From Streptomyces sp. SLBN-31 (GTDB lineage: Bacteria; Actinomycetota; Actinomycetes; Streptomycetales; Streptomycetaceae), in contig NZ_VFNC01000002.1 in NCBI RefSeq assembly GCF_006715395.1, positions 3,782,001 to 3,846,000 of the forward strand: a stretch of DNA of 64,000 nt, written 5' to 3'. Positions 16,529-26,247 of this stretch are shown here, one piece after another. Both the position numbers and the translations under genes were made by a program. The notes below the pieces were generated by a model. That model ran no database searches. It was given only the letters and a program-made list of their open reading frames with translations, and was not told where the DNA came from. The stretch's first letter is position 1, and each line of letters begins with the position of its first letter.

Positions 16529-16603
16529 CCCCCTGGACCCCCGTCGGCCCTGAACCGCCCCTCGTCCTCGAACGCCGGACGGCCTTGTCGGGTCCGCCGG
16601 ACG
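16529..16603. repeat. Intergenic repeat, copy 1
   Basis: The 27 bases at 16529-16555 (CCCCCTGGACCCCCGTCGGC and seven more) recur exactly at 31276-31302. Both copies are followed by a related GTCCTC(G/A)AACGCCGGACGG element. Both lie just after the 3' ends of genes. Copy 1 is downstream of manB. Confidence 0.8.
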
Positions 16604-16616
16604 GGCCGAAGAGCGT

Positions 16617-17981
16617 TCACGCCCGGATGATCGCCAGCGCCTCGTCCCGTACCTTCCTCATCGTCGCCTCGTCGCGGGCCTCCGCGTTGAGGCGGAGGAG
16701 GGGTTCGGTGTTGGACGGGCGGACGTTGAACCACCAGTCGGTTGAGGTGACCGTCAGGCCGTCGAGCTCGTCCAGGGTGATGTCCTCGCGGCCGGCGTAC
16801 GCGGCCTTGATGGCGGCCACGCGGTCCGCCTGGTCGGCGACCGTGGAGTTGATCTCGCCCGAGCCCACGTAGCGGTCGTACTCGGCGACGAGGGCGGACA
16901 GCGGGCCGTCCTGGCCACCCAGGGCCGCGAGGACGTGCAGGGCCGCCAGCATGCCGGTGTCGGCGTTCCAGAAGTCCTTGAAGTAGTAGTGGGCCGAGTG
17001 CTCGCCGCCGAAGATCGCGCCGGAGGTGGCCATCTCGGCCTTGATGAAGGAGTGGCCGACCCTGGTGCGGACGGGGGTGCCGCCGTGCTCCCGGACCACC
17101 TCGGGGACCGACCACGAGGTGATCAGGTTGTGGATGATGACGCCCTTGCCGCCGTTCCTCGCCAGTTCGCGTGCGGCCACGAGCGCCGTGACGGCGGACG
17201 GGGAGACGGGCTCGCCGCGCTCGTCGACCACGAAGCAGCGGTCGGCGTCGCCGTCGAAGGCGAGGCCGAGGTCGGCGCCCTCCGCGCGGACCCGCTGCTG
17301 CAGGTCGACGAGGTTCGCCGGGTCCAGGGGGTTCGCCTCGTGGTTGGGGAACGTGCCGTCGAGTTCGAAGTACATCGGGACGACGGTCAGGGGCAGGCCG
17401 TCGAACACCGTGGGGACGGTGTGGCCGCCCATGCCGTTGCCCGCGTCGACGACGACCTTCATAGGGCGGACGGAGGTCAGGTCGACGAGGGAGCGGAGGT
17501 GGGCCGCGTAGTCCGACAACGTGTCGCGCCGGGTGATCGTTCCCGGGTCCGCGGCCTGCTGCGGAGCGCCCGAGTCCATCCATCGCTCGGCGAGTTCGCG
17601 GATCTCGGACAGGCCCGTGTCCTGGCCGACCGGCGCCGCGCCGGCCCGGCACAGCTTGATGCCGTTGTACCGCGCCGGGTTGTGCGAGGCCGTGAACATC
17701 GCGCCTGGCAGGTTCAGCGCGCCGGAGGCGTAGTACAGCTGGTCGGTCGAGCACAGGCCGATCTCGGTCACGTCGGCGCCCTGCCCGGCCGCCCCGCGCG
17801 CGAAGGCCCGCGACAGGCCGGGGGACGAGGGCCGCATGTCGTGGCCGACGACGATGGCACGCGCCCGGGTCACCTGGACGAAGGCCGCCCCGAAGAGTTC
17901 GGCCAGTGACTCGTCCCACTGGTCCGGGACCACCCCGCGCACGTCGTACGCCTTCACGATCTGTGACAGATCAGCAGCCAC
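16617..17981 (-). CDS. manB: Phosphomannomutase/phosphoglucomutase
   Basis: 454 residues. Interconverts mannose-6-phosphate and mannose-1-phosphate (probably also the glucose forms). The phosphoserine loop TASHNP carries the catalytic serine at residue 99, and the metal-binding loop is DGDADRCF; a C-terminal phosphate-binding region [20 protein letters not shown] is present. I chose GTG at 17981 rather than the TTG six bases upstream because GGAGG lies 7 nt before the GTG and only 1 nt before the TTG. It supplies mannose-1-phosphate to the pyrophosphorylase at 31493-32575. Confidence 0.95.
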   Translation of the reverse strand: MAADLSQIVKAYDVRGVVPDQWDESLAELFGAAFVQVTRARAIVVGHDMRPSSPGLSRAFARGAAGQGADVTEIGLCSTDQLYYASGALNLPGAMFTASHNPARYNGIKLCRAGAAPVGQDTGLSEIRELAERWMDSGAPQQAADPGTITRRDTLSDYAAHLRSLVDLTSVRPMKVVVDAGNGMGGHTVPTVFDGLPLTVVPMYFELDGTFPNHEANPLDPANLVDLQQRVRAEGADLGLAFDGDADRCFVVDERGEPVSPSAVTALVAARELARNGGKGVIIHNLITSWSVPEVVREHGGTPVRTRVGHSFIKAEMATSGAIFGGEHSAHYYFKDFWNADTGMLAALHVLAALGGQDGPLSALVAEYDRYVGSGEINSTVADQADRVAAIKAAYAGREDITLDELDGLTVTSTDWWFNVRPSNTEPLLRLNAEARDEATMRKVRDEALAIIRA

Positions 17982-18102
17982 GGCCAACCCTCCTGGAGTC
18001 CTGTCGGTGGCCCCAAACTACCCGTACCGGATGGCCGTGCGGTGCGCGGACGCCGAGCGGATGCCGCAGTCGTAACCTCAGGTCAGAGCAGGGTAAGAAC
18101 GC

Positions 18103-19719
18103 TCAGGGCAGCATCCACTCCAGAACCGGCGAGCTCTGGCCGACGACGATCACGCACATCACCAGCAGCAGCCCCGCGCTCCAGGGCAGCACCTTGCGCA
18201 GCAGGTCTCCCTCGCGGCCGGCGAGGCCCACGGCCGCGCACGCGATGGTGAGATTCTGGGGCGAGATCATCTTGCCCAGGACGCCGCCGGAGCTGTTGGC
18301 CGCCGCCAGTAGTTCGGGCGACAGCCCCGACTCGCGGGCGGCGGTGACCTGCAGGGCCCCGAAGAGGGCGTTCGCCGAGGTGTCCGAGCCGGAGACGGCC
18401 ACGCCGAACCAGCCGAGGACCGGCGACAGGAAGGCCAGCCCGGCGCCCGCGGCCGCCACGAAGTGGCCGATGGTCGCGGCCTGTCCGGAGAGGTTCATGA
18501 CGTAGGCGAGGGCCAGCACGGAGGTGACGGTCAGGATCGCGAAGCGAAGTTCGTGCACGGTCGCCAGCCACTCCCTGACGGCCACGCGCGCGTGCACCCC
18601 GAGTACGGCGGCCGTGCACAGCCCGGCGAGCAGCACGAGGGTGCCGCCGGTGGACACGACCTGCCAGGTGAAGACGTTGCCGCCGACCGGTTCGCCGTTC
18701 GGGGCGACGACGTCCAGGAAGGGCCAGTCGTACGTCTGTGTGGCCCCGGCCAGCCAGTCCTTGACCGCGGGGATCTGAGCGACCGAGAAGATCACGACGA
18801 TCAGGGCGTACGGGGCGTAGGCGCGCACGACCTCGTGGCGCGGGTCCTGCTCGTCGAGCTCCTCGCTGCGCGCACCGGTCAGCACGGACGCGCGTACCTC
18901 CTCGGCGGCGGCCACGCGCGCGTGCGGTACGGCGACCAGAGCGCCCGCGCCCGCCAGTGAGGCGGCGATGTCGGCGAGTTGCGCGGAGACGTAGTTGGAG
19001 GCGGCGAACTGGGCGACGGCGAAGGCGACTCCGCACACCAGGGCCGGCACCCAGGTCTCGCGCAGCCCGCGCCGCGCGTCCACCAGCCACACCAGCACGA
19101 GCGGCACCACGAGGGCGAGCAGCGGCGTCTGACGGCCCACCACCGAGGCCACGGTGTCCAGCGGCAGCCCGGTGACCTGAGCGAGCGTCACGACCGGTGT
19201 GCCCATGGCGCCGAAGGCGACCGGCGCGGTGTTGGCCACCAGGGCGACCACGGCGGCGCGCACCGGGTCGAAGCCGAGGGCGACGAGCATGACCGAGCAG
19301 ATCGCGACCGGCGCGCCGAAGCCGGCGAGTGCCTCCAGGAGCGCGCCGAAGCAGAAGGCGACGACGAGCGCCTGGATGCGCGGGTCGTCGGAGAGACGCC
19401 CGAAGGAGCGGCGCAGGATGTCGAAGTGCCGGGTGCGGACGGTCATCCGGTACACCCAGAGGGCGTTGACGACGATCCACAGGATGGGGAAGAGGCCGAA
19501 GACGGCGCCCTGGGCGGCGCTGGAGAGCGTCTGGCCGAGGGGCATGCCGTAGGCGAGCCGGGCGACCAGAACGGCCGCCAGAAGGCCTGTCAGGCCCGCG
19601 AGGTGGGCTTTCATGCGGACGCCGCCGAGCAGGATCAGGACGATCACCAGGGGCAGGGCGGCGACGAGGGCGGACAGGCCGAGCGAGCCGGCGACGGGTT
19701 CGAGTTTCTGGACGTACAC
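18103..19719 (-). CDS. L-lactate permease
   Basis: 538 residues with 12-14 predicted membrane segments. Family features of LctP/LldP (TC 2.A.14) are visible: GGVRMKAHLAGLTGLLAAVL near the N-terminus, LLEALAGFGAPVAI, and GSDTSANALFGALQ near residue 430. It imports lactate or glycolate with protons. The GTG at 19719 is used because GGGGAGG lies 5 nt upstream; a longer frame has no such site. A perfect palindrome just upstream of the ribosome-binding site may be an operator. No lactate dehydrogenase gene is adjacent. Confidence 0.92.
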   Translation of the reverse strand: MYVQKLEPVAGSLGLSALVAALPLVIVLILLGGVRMKAHLAGLTGLLAAVLVARLAYGMPLGQTLSSAAQGAVFGLFPILWIVVNALWVYRMTVRTRHFDILRRSFGRLSDDPRIQALVVAFCFGALLEALAGFGAPVAICSVMLVALGFDPVRAAVVALVANTAPVAFGAMGTPVVTLAQVTGLPLDTVASVVGRQTPLLALVVPLVLVWLVDARRGLRETWVPALVCGVAFAVAQFAASNYVSAQLADIAASLAGAGALVAVPHARVAAAEEVRASVLTGARSEELDEQDPRHEVVRAYAPYALIVVIFSVAQIPAVKDWLAGATQTYDWPFLDVVAPNGEPVGGNVFTWQVVSTGGTLVLLAGLCTAAVLGVHARVAVREWLATVHELRFAILTVTSVLALAYVMNLSGQAATIGHFVAAAGAGLAFLSPVLGWFGVAVSGSDTSANALFGALQVTAARESGLSPELLAAANSSGGVLGKMISPQNLTIACAAVGLAGREGDLLRKVLPWSAGLLLVMCVIVVGQSSPVLEWMLP

Positions 19720-19733
19720 GGGCGCCTCCCCGA

Positions 19734-19775
19734 TTCCGCCATGCGGAAAGCGATTTCTCACTTCGGCTTACGGAA
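19734..19775 (-). promoter_or_regulatory. Operator-like palindrome upstream of lactate permease
   Basis: TTCCGC-CAT-GCGGAA (19734-19748) is a perfect 6-3-6 palindrome 15 bases before the start codon. A degenerate second copy (CTTCGGCTTACGGAA, 19761-19775) has its centre 27 bases further upstream. TTCCGCnnnGCGGAA-type sites are, as I recall, bound by IclR-family regulators in Streptomyces, so repression near the promoter is plausible. Confidence 0.5.
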
Positions 19776-19894
19776 TGGTCGTGTCCGCGCCAAGTCCGCG
19801 TCAATGGCCGTGCACCACCCGCATCGGCACATGCATCAATCGCGTCGGTGAACGCGACTCACTCGCTTCGATGACGCACGCGTGGGAACGCGGA

Positions 19895-20317
19895 TCAGTT
19901 GTCCGGCGAGCGCAGCACCCGCAGGTGGCCGCGGCGCGCGACCTCCATGGGGTCCGCCGAGCGTGCCCCGCCACCGGCCCCGGCCGCTCGCTCCTGCGGA
20001 CGGGCCGCCTCGCGCACCGCGTTGGCAAGCGCCTCCAGGTCGTCGCCGCTCGGCCGGGCCGGGGCGGAGCCGTCGAGGAGCCGGACGACCTCCCAGCCGC
20101 GCGGCGCGGTCAGGCGCTCGGAGTGCTCGGCGCACAGGTCGTAGCAGTGGGGTTCGGCATAGGTGGCGAGCGGGCCGAGGACCGCGGTCGAGTCGGCGTA
20201 GACGTACGTCAGCGTCGCGACGGCGGGTCGGCCGCAGGCGGTGCGCGAACAGCGACGTACAGGGCTCACGACGTTGGACGGTACCGCACTCTTGAGCGGG
20301 CCGCGACGACTCTCCAC
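19895..20317 (-). CDS. DUF3499 family protein
   Basis: 140 residues from GTG at 20317 (MESRRGPLKSAV); a shorter start (SPVRRCSRTACGR) is possible. The protein carries paired cysteines, RRCSRTACGRPAVATLTYVY and later HCYDLCAEHSERL, consistent with a small metal-binding module, and ends in a charged tail. Function unknown. From memory the mycobacterial counterpart lies between whiB2 and manB (Rv3258c), the same place as here, next to the zincin-like gene with which it is divergent. Confidence 0.82.
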   Translation of the reverse strand: MESRRGPLKSAVPSNVVSPVRRCSRTACGRPAVATLTYVYADSTAVLGPLATYAEPHCYDLCAEHSERLTAPRGWEVVRLLDGSAPARPSGDDLEALANAVREAARPQERAAGAGGGARSADPMEVARRGHLRVLRSPDN

Positions 20318-20613
20318 CAGGTCACTCCACCGTGTCGGGGTGTGAATCACCCCACACGCCCCTTTCGCCACACCTTGCTGACCTGGGCGGACGCCCCGCC
20401 CGCACGCCGTCGCGCGACCGGCCGTCCGATCAACACTCCGTACAAACACCGTCATTTGCCTCGACGTCGACGGTCTCGGAGAGATACGGAATCGAGCCCA
20501 ACCTTGGCTGGAATGGTCAACCTGTGACATGCCGTCGCCGGTGGCCGAACGGCGTCCGGGATGCCGTGTGGGGCCGGGCGGGCGGGCTCGGCGGGGACTA
20601 CGCTTCACCAGTG
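20318..20613. other. Divergent intergenic region, no gene seen
   Basis: 296 bases between the DUF3499 gene and the zincin-like gene. It must hold promoters for both directions. I see no convincing -35/-10 pair, no RNA gene and no repeat. Confidence 0.5.
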
Positions 20614-21066
20614 ATGGACAACCCCGTACCGCACCGTGCCGCCGGCCGCCCCGGGCCCCGCCGTCGTGACCGCCACGGCCGGGGCATGCGCGGCCCGATC
20701 GCACCGCCCCAGGTGCCGCTCGCCGCGAGCCGCGCCGACCTGTTCGCGGACCTGGTCCAGGACTCCGTGGAGCGGCTGGAGCGGCGCTGGCCACAGCTCG
20801 CCGACATCGATTTCCTGGTCCTCGAGGTGCCGCGGCTGGACGGGCCCGGGCAGACGTGGAACGACGAGGCGGTGCCTCTGGGCGGCACGATCTCCGCGCA
20901 CGACGGACGCCCCGCGCGCGTGGTCGTCTACCGGCGGCCGGTGGAGATCCGCACCAAGGGGCGCGACGAGCGGGCCGCCCTGGTGCACGAGGTCGTCGTG
21001 GAACAGGTCGCCGAGTTGCTGGGGCTGACCCCGGAGACGGTGGACCCGCGGTACGGCGAGGACTGA
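20614..21066 (+). CDS. Metallopeptidase-like (minimal zincin family) protein, degenerate zinc motif
   Basis: 150 residues from the ATG at 20614 (GTG at 20611 is also possible). A basic, disordered N-terminus of about 35 residues is followed by the small domain found next to whiB and manB in actinomycetes, from DLFADLVQDSVERLERRWPQ to ETVDPRY. The expected HExxH zinc motif is replaced by HEVVV (near residue 126), so the second histidine is missing. It is probably not an active protease. Convergent with the DUF5719 gene, 16 bases away. Confidence 0.8.
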   Translation: MDNPVPHRAAGRPGPRRRDRHGRGMRGPIAPPQVPLAASRADLFADLVQDSVERLERRWPQLADIDFLVLEVPRLDGPGQTWNDEAVPLGGTISAHDGRPARVVVYRRPVEIRTKGRDERAALVHEVVVEQVAELLGLTPETVDPRYGED

Positions 21067-21082
21067 GCCCCGCCGGCCGCGC

Positions 21083-22603
21083 TCACTTCTGCAGGACGGA
21101 GAGGTCCTCGTCCGCCTGCGGCACCGACACCAGCCCCCGGTCGTCCGGCAGCGTCTGGATCGTGAAGCCGGGGACGCCGCCCTCCGTGGCGGACAGCGTC
21201 CGGGACGCGTACACCGGGCCGCCCGAGAGCGTCTCGACCGTCAGCGCGTACGTGCCCTTCGCGCCGTTCGGCACCGGGGCGTCGACGTCCTGGGTGGTAC
21301 CGGCCTTGACGGTGTACGTCTTCGACACCGCCGAGCCGCCGTCGCTGCCGGCGGACGCGGTGACCTTCACCCGGGCGGTGCGGGTCGGCGCCGTGATCGA
21401 CAGGGTGGAGCCCTTGCCGCTGTTGTCCGCAGACGTCGCGCGCGTGCCGACCGGGGCCGTGGCCGGGAGGAACGCCGTCTCCTGCTTGCCGGGCTTGCCG
21501 CGTACGACCTTCAGTGCCGCCACGACCGGCACCGACCGGTTCGTGGGGGTCAGGACCAGCGAGCCCGCCTCGCCGCGGGTGACGGCACCGAGGTCGACCG
21601 CGCTCGTCATCCCTGCCTTGACGTGCAGCGTCTCGTTGCCGGCGGGCGTGATCGGCCCGGACGGGGAGGCGAGGCGCACCTTCAGGTCGGCGTCCGTGTC
21701 GCCCGCCGTGAAGGCGATCAGACGGACCGCCGTGGCGTCCTTGGGGATGCCGGGCAGGACGAGGCTGCCCGCCGCGTCGGCGGCGGCGGCCAGCCAGTCG
21801 CCGCCCGTCTTGTCGTCCAGGGCCTGCACGGCGGCGCCCACCCGCCCGCTGCGCACGTTCACGTGCACGGTGAGGTCGGTCTGCTTCTCGTCGGTCAGCG
21901 TGGACAGCAGGACCGGGTCGCTGGAGTGCGGCGCGACGGTGACGCCCTCCCCCACCGTCGACTTCAGGACACCGTCCTTGCCGTAGAGCTCGATGTCGAC
22001 GACGGCGGCCGAGTCGTCCGGGTTGGTCAGGTGGACGTAGTCGGTGCGGTCGGCGGCCGTGCTGGCGCCGGGGAACCAGAACTCCGTGTCCGGCGCGGTG
22101 CAGTTGACGCCCAGCAGACCGCGTCCGGTGCCCGCCGCGACCTCGGTGGTCTCCTGCACCGCCCAGCCGGGCGCGAACTTGCCCTCGGCGGTGCCGATCA
22201 GCGCGGGCGTGTCGGCACCGGAGGTGTCACCCGTGACCGGGGTGCCGGGCTCCTTGGGCGTGAGGACCGGCTTGGCGGCCGTCTTCTTGCCCTTGCCCTT
22301 CTTGTCCTTCGTGCCCTTGCCACCGCTCGTCGCGCCGTCCGACTGCTCGGTCGCGGCCTGGAGTTCGGCCTTGCCGTCGCCCGCCGTGCCCTTGGTGAGG
22401 GGCGTGTACGAGGTGTACGACGTGTCGGCTAGGTCGGAGGCGCTGGGCTCTGGGCACAGCAACGTGGTGCGCTCCACGGGCAGTTCGGCGGCCGCCTTGG
22501 CGGTGTGCGCGCCGGAGGCGCCCGGCGCGGTGAGCGAGGCGATGCCCGTGATGGCGGCGAGGGCGGCCGTGCCGGCGATCAGGGAGAGGGTGGTGCGGTT
22601 CAC
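21083..22603 (-). CDS. DUF5719 family secreted protein
   Basis: 506 residues from GTG. A hydrophobic N-terminus (TLSLIAGTAALAAITGIASL) looks like a signal peptide or anchor. Beyond about residue 95 comes a Lys/Gly/Thr-rich linker and then beta-rich, probably Ig- or FlgD-like, extracellular domains. Its start overlaps the stop of the large glycosyltransferase gene (GTGA), so the two are translated together and may act in the same envelope process. No catalytic motif was recognised. Confidence 0.8.
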   Translation of the reverse strand: MNRTTLSLIAGTAALAAITGIASLTAPGASGAHTAKAAAELPVERTTLLCPEPSASDLADTSYTSYTPLTKGTAGDGKAELQAATEQSDGATSGGKGTKDKKGKGKKTAAKPVLTPKEPGTPVTGDTSGADTPALIGTAEGKFAPGWAVQETTEVAAGTGRGLLGVNCTAPDTEFWFPGASTAADRTDYVHLTNPDDSAAVVDIELYGKDGVLKSTVGEGVTVAPHSSDPVLLSTLTDEKQTDLTVHVNVRSGRVGAAVQALDDKTGGDWLAAAADAAGSLVLPGIPKDATAVRLIAFTAGDTDADLKVRLASPSGPITPAGNETLHVKAGMTSAVDLGAVTRGEAGSLVLTPTNRSVPVVAALKVVRGKPGKQETAFLPATAPVGTRATSADNSGKGSTLSITAPTRTARVKVTASAGSDGGSAVSKTYTVKAGTTQDVDAPVPNGAKGTYALTVETLSGGPVYASRTLSATEGGVPGFTIQTLPDDRGLVSVPQADEDLSVLQK

Positions 22604-25600
22604 TGCTGGCTCCCGTCGGGGCGCTCAGGGGCGTGCGGATGCTGCTGCTGCGCCGGGTCGTACCCGGGGTCGTAGCCCTGCTGCTGATAGGCCGTCGGGT
22701 CGTACGTCTGGTCGTACGCGCCCTGGGAGTTGCCGTAGGCGTACGGGTCGTACTGGCCTGACTGGTACGGGTCCGCCTGGTACGTCTGGTCGTACTCGCC
22801 CGCCGGGTACTGCTGGGCGCCCTGGTACTGCTCGTTGCCATAGGGGTCGTACGCGGCGCCCTGGTAACTCGCCTGGTCCCAGTCCCCGTACGACTGCTGC
22901 TGCGGGACCGCGACCGGTGTCTCCTCCTCGGCAGGGGCCGGGAACTCCTCCTCCGGCGCGCCTTCCTCGGCCTCAGTCTGGGCGCGCAGGCGGCGGGCGC
23001 GGCGGCCCTCGCCCGCGACGGCCTGGGCGGGGATCGACGGCTCCTCGGGGAGGTCGTCGTCGACGTCGCGGCGCCGGCCGGGCAGGGCCATGATCACGAG
23101 GACGACGGCGAGGGAGCCCTGCGCCCACAGCCAGGCGGTGTGGGTGACCGGGTCGTCGTAGGTGACGTCCAGCCTGCCGCCGGAGGAGCGCAGTTCGAAG
23201 CCCTGGGCCCAGCCGTCGACGGTGGTGCGGGTCAGCGGCCTGCCGTCCAGGGTTGCCGTCCAGCCCTCGGCGGCGGTGTCGGCCAGCCGCAGGACGCGGC
23301 CGTCGGCGCCGGCCGGGACGGTGGTGTGGATGTCGACGGGGCCGGCGGCCACGGGCCGCGGGGTGCCGGAGCCCGAGGCGGTCACGATCGTCGCGCGGGC
23401 GACCTCGTGGTCGACCCGCCACAGGGCGCTGCCGTCCTGCTGGCTGAGGCGGGACAGGCCCGGGGTGGCGTCCAGGACGCGGGTGACCTCGCGCGGGGCG
23501 CCCTTGTGCACCAGGACGTAGCGCACGGCGAACTTGCCGAGCTGGTCGGACTGGTCGGCGCCGGAGCCGGCGACCAGGTTGGCGACGACCTTGTCGAGCG
23601 CGCTGTTCTCGCCGTCGGCCGCGGCGGCCTCGGCGTCGCCCAGACGGGCCCCGGAGCCGCGGACCAGGGTGTATCCGACGTGGGCGGCGGAGTCGCTGTC
23701 CAGGACGAGGGTGCGGGCCTGGTCGCTGGTACCGCTCTCCTCGGCGACGAACGCGGGCACCTGTGTGGGGTCGCGTCGCTCCACCGGTCCGTCGGCGCCG
23801 CGGATCATCCAGCCCGCGGCGACCAGCAGCGGGCCGGCGAGCGAGGCGAAGGCGATCAGCGCGGCCACCGGCTGGCGCCAGCCGAAGCTCTGCTCGGCCA
23901 CACGCGCGCGTGCGCCGTCGGCGCCGAGTGCGGCGGCGGCGAGCAGGGCGATGCCGTAGACGAGGGTGGCCGGGCCGGCCCAGGTGGACCGGTTGGACAG
24001 CACGGCGAAGACCAGACCCACCAGGGCGACCGCCCAGGCCGCCCGGATCGCGGACTGGCGTTCCGAGCGCATCAGGGCGGCCAGCGCGGCCAGCACGACG
24101 CCGATGAGCATCAGCCCGTCGACCGTGCCGGGCCCGCCGGGGCTCATGCCGAGCAGGTCGAGCGCGGTGGCGGCCGAGGGGCCGTAGCCGAGCCCGGCCT
24201 CCTTGAAGAAGCCGAACGGCAGCAGCGTCAGGGACCAGGGCGCGAGCACCAGGAGGGGCGAGCCGAGCTGGGCCAGGAAGCGCAGGCCGTAGGCGGTGAT
24301 GTCGGCGCGGCGCAGCACCAGTACCGCGATGCCGAGGATCAGCGCGATCGGCCACACGATCGGCGTGAAGGCCGTGGTGATGGTCAGCAGCAGTGCGTAC
24401 GCCCAGGTGGCGCGCCAGCTGCCGCGGGCTCCCGAGGCGTTCGTGACACCGCTCGCGGCGACGCCCGCGCGCGCGATGAGCGGCAGCAGGACGGCGAGGA
24501 CGGCGGTGCCGATGCGGCCGCCGGCGAGCGCGCCGGTGGCGGCGGGCAGGAAGGCGTAGACCACGGCCGCCCACGCGCGCAGCAGGCGCGACTCGACGAG
24601 CGGGCGGGAGGCGAAGTAGGCGGTGAAGCCCGCCAGGGGCACCGAGCCGACGAGCAGGACCGTCACCGCGAGTCCGGTCGAGCCGAACAGCACGGAGGCC
24701 AGCGCCGCCACGATCGCCAGGTACGGCGGCGCGGACGGGGTTCCACCGGCGCCGACGGCGTGCCAGGAGTCGGTGTAGCGCGACCACAGTTCACCGGCGT
24801 CGGCCGGGGCGGGCAGCAGGGCGCCGCCCGCGAGGGCGCCGCCGCCGAGCAGGGCGCGGCAGGCGACGAGGGAGACGAACAGCAGCACCAGGAAGAGCAT
24901 CGGGCCGGGCTTGCGGGCGATGCGCTTGAGCCGGGCGAACTGCTCGATCTCCAGGAAGTCGGCGTCGTCCCCGCCCGGCCCGGACTCGACGGCGCCGCCG
25001 TGCCGTCCGGCGCCGGAGGTGGCGTCGGCGTCGGAGTCGCTGAAGAAGTTGCCGGCGACCTGTTCGATGGTGGCGCGCACGGTCGCGCCGGGCGGCGGGA
25101 ACAGGGCGCGCAGTTCTCCCTTGTCGATCTGCGGGGCGCCGCGTCTGCGCCGGCCGGCGATGATCCGCTCGGGCCGCAGCAGGGTGCCCAGCAGGCCGCG
25201 GATCTCGTCGACGGCCTGTCCGGGGACCTTGCCGACGAGATAGGCGAGGGTGCGCAGGAGCGTGCCGAACACGACGCGCAGCAGCACCCACGGCAGGACG
25301 GCTGTGCGCGAGTTGACGAACAGGGTGTAGACGGCGCCGGCCTTGTCGACCATGTGCGGGGAGGCGGCGCTGCGGCCCACGCAGTCGACGGTGCGGCGTT
25401 CCCGGGAGGCGGCCTCGGCGTGCCGTACGACCGCCTCGGGGGCGATCAGGACGCGCTGCCCGGCGGCGGTGGCGCGCCAGCACAGGTCGACGTCGTCGCG
25501 CATCAGCGGCAGCCGCTTGTCGAAACCGCCGAGCCGCTCGAAGACATCGCGCCGGATCAGCATGCCGGCGGTGGACACCGACAGCACCGGGCGGACGTGG

Positions 25601-26247
25601 TCGTGCTGGCCCTGGTCCTGCTCGCGGCGGTCAAGGCCGGTCCAGCGGCGGCCGGAGTGGGCGATGGAGACACCGACCTCCAGCAGCTGCCTTCTGTCGT
25701 ACCAGCCGCGCAGTTTGGGGCCGACGACCGCCACGTCGTCGCGGCCGAGCTCCAGTTCGTTCTCCACGACCCGCAGCAGCTGGGCCAGGGCGTCGGGGTC
25801 CGGGGCGCAGTCGTCGTGCAGCAGCCACAGCCACTGGACCGGCTCCCCGTGGGGCAGTTCCGGCATGTCGTAGGCGTCGTCGCGCCAGGTGCGCGTGACG
25901 GGGTCCCAGCCGCTCGGCCGCTTCAGGTACGGCAGCTCCTCCGGGGTCAGCACGGGCGCGGTCCGCACCGCCTCCTCGACGGCCTGGCCGAAGCCGGTGC
26001 GGCGGGCGAGGTGCAGCACGCGGTCGGCGCCGAGGGCCTCGGTGACCAGCTGGGCGGAGGCGTCCGCGCTGCCGGTGTCGGCCGCCACCACGTTCTGGAC
26101 GGGGCGCTCCTGGCCGAGCAGCCCGGCGAGCGCGTCGGGCAGCCAGCGGGCGCCGTCGTGGGAGACGAGCACCGCCGTCACCACGTGACGCGGGAACTCT
26201 GGAGTGGCAGCGGAGTCGTGGGCTGCCGTGTGGCTGTGCACGGACAT
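22600..26247 (-). CDS. Large membrane glycosyltransferase, GT2 domain plus multi-TM region
   Basis: 1215 residues. Residues about 22-290 form a GT2 domain: VSHDGARWLPDALAGLL, the nucleotide-sugar loop VVAADTGSAD, LLHDDCAPDPDAL, and MRDDVDLCWR near the acceptor site. About 12 membrane segments follow (roughly 310-880), then an extracellular stretch, a final membrane segment near 1060, and a Tyr/Gln/Asp-rich low-complexity tail of about 110 residues. Probably transfers a sugar to a lipid-linked or wall polymer. It is coupled to DUF5719 downstream and follows whiB, 173 bases away. The acceptor is unknown. Confidence 0.88.
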   Translation of the reverse strand: MSVHSHTAAHDSAATPEFPRHVVTAVLVSHDGARWLPDALAGLLGQERPVQNVVAADTGSADASAQLVTEALGADRVLHLARRTGFGQAVEEAVRTAPVLTPEELPYLKRPSGWDPVTRTWRDDAYDMPELPHGEPVQWLWLLHDDCAPDPDALAQLLRVVENELELGRDDVAVVGPKLRGWYDRRQLLEVGVSIAHSGRRWTGLDRREQDQGQHDHVRPVLSVSTAGMLIRRDVFERLGGFDKRLPLMRDDVDLCWRATAAGQRVLIAPEAVVRHAEAASRERRTVDCVGRSAASPHMVDKAGAVYTLFVNSRTAVLPWVLLRVVFGTLLRTLAYLVGKVPGQAVDEIRGLLGTLLRPERIIAGRRRRGAPQIDKGELRALFPPPGATVRATIEQVAGNFFSDSDADATSGAGRHGGAVESGPGGDDADFLEIEQFARLKRIARKPGPMLFLVLLFVSLVACRALLGGGALAGGALLPAPADAGELWSRYTDSWHAVGAGGTPSAPPYLAIVAALASVLFGSTGLAVTVLLVGSVPLAGFTAYFASRPLVESRLLRAWAAVVYAFLPAATGALAGGRIGTAVLAVLLPLIARAGVAASGVTNASGARGSWRATWAYALLLTITTAFTPIVWPIALILGIAVLVLRRADITAYGLRFLAQLGSPLLVLAPWSLTLLPFGFFKEAGLGYGPSAATALDLLGMSPGGPGTVDGLMLIGVVLAALAALMRSERQSAIRAAWAVALVGLVFAVLSNRSTWAGPATLVYGIALLAAAALGADGARARVAEQSFGWRQPVAALIAFASLAGPLLVAAGWMIRGADGPVERRDPTQVPAFVAEESGTSDQARTLVLDSDSAAHVGYTLVRGSGARLGDAEAAAADGENSALDKVVANLVAGSGADQSDQLGKFAVRYVLVHKGAPREVTRVLDATPGLSRLSQQDGSALWRVDHEVARATIVTASGSGTPRPVAAGPVDIHTTVPAGADGRVLRLADTAAEGWTATLDGRPLTRTTVDGWAQGFELRSSGGRLDVTYDDPVTHTAWLWAQGSLAVVLVIMALPGRRRDVDDDLPEEPSIPAQAVAGEGRRARRLRAQTEAEEGAPEEEFPAPAEEETPVAVPQQQSYGDWDQASYQGAAYDPYGNEQYQGAQQYPAGEYDQTYQADPYQSGQYDPYAYGNSQGAYDQTYDPTAYQQQGYDPGYDPAQQQHPHAPERPDGSQQ

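Noticed and set aside
17982..17987. TTG at 17985-17987 as the manB start
   Set aside because: The GGAGG ribosome-binding site is 1 nt from this TTG but 7 nt from the GTG at 17981.
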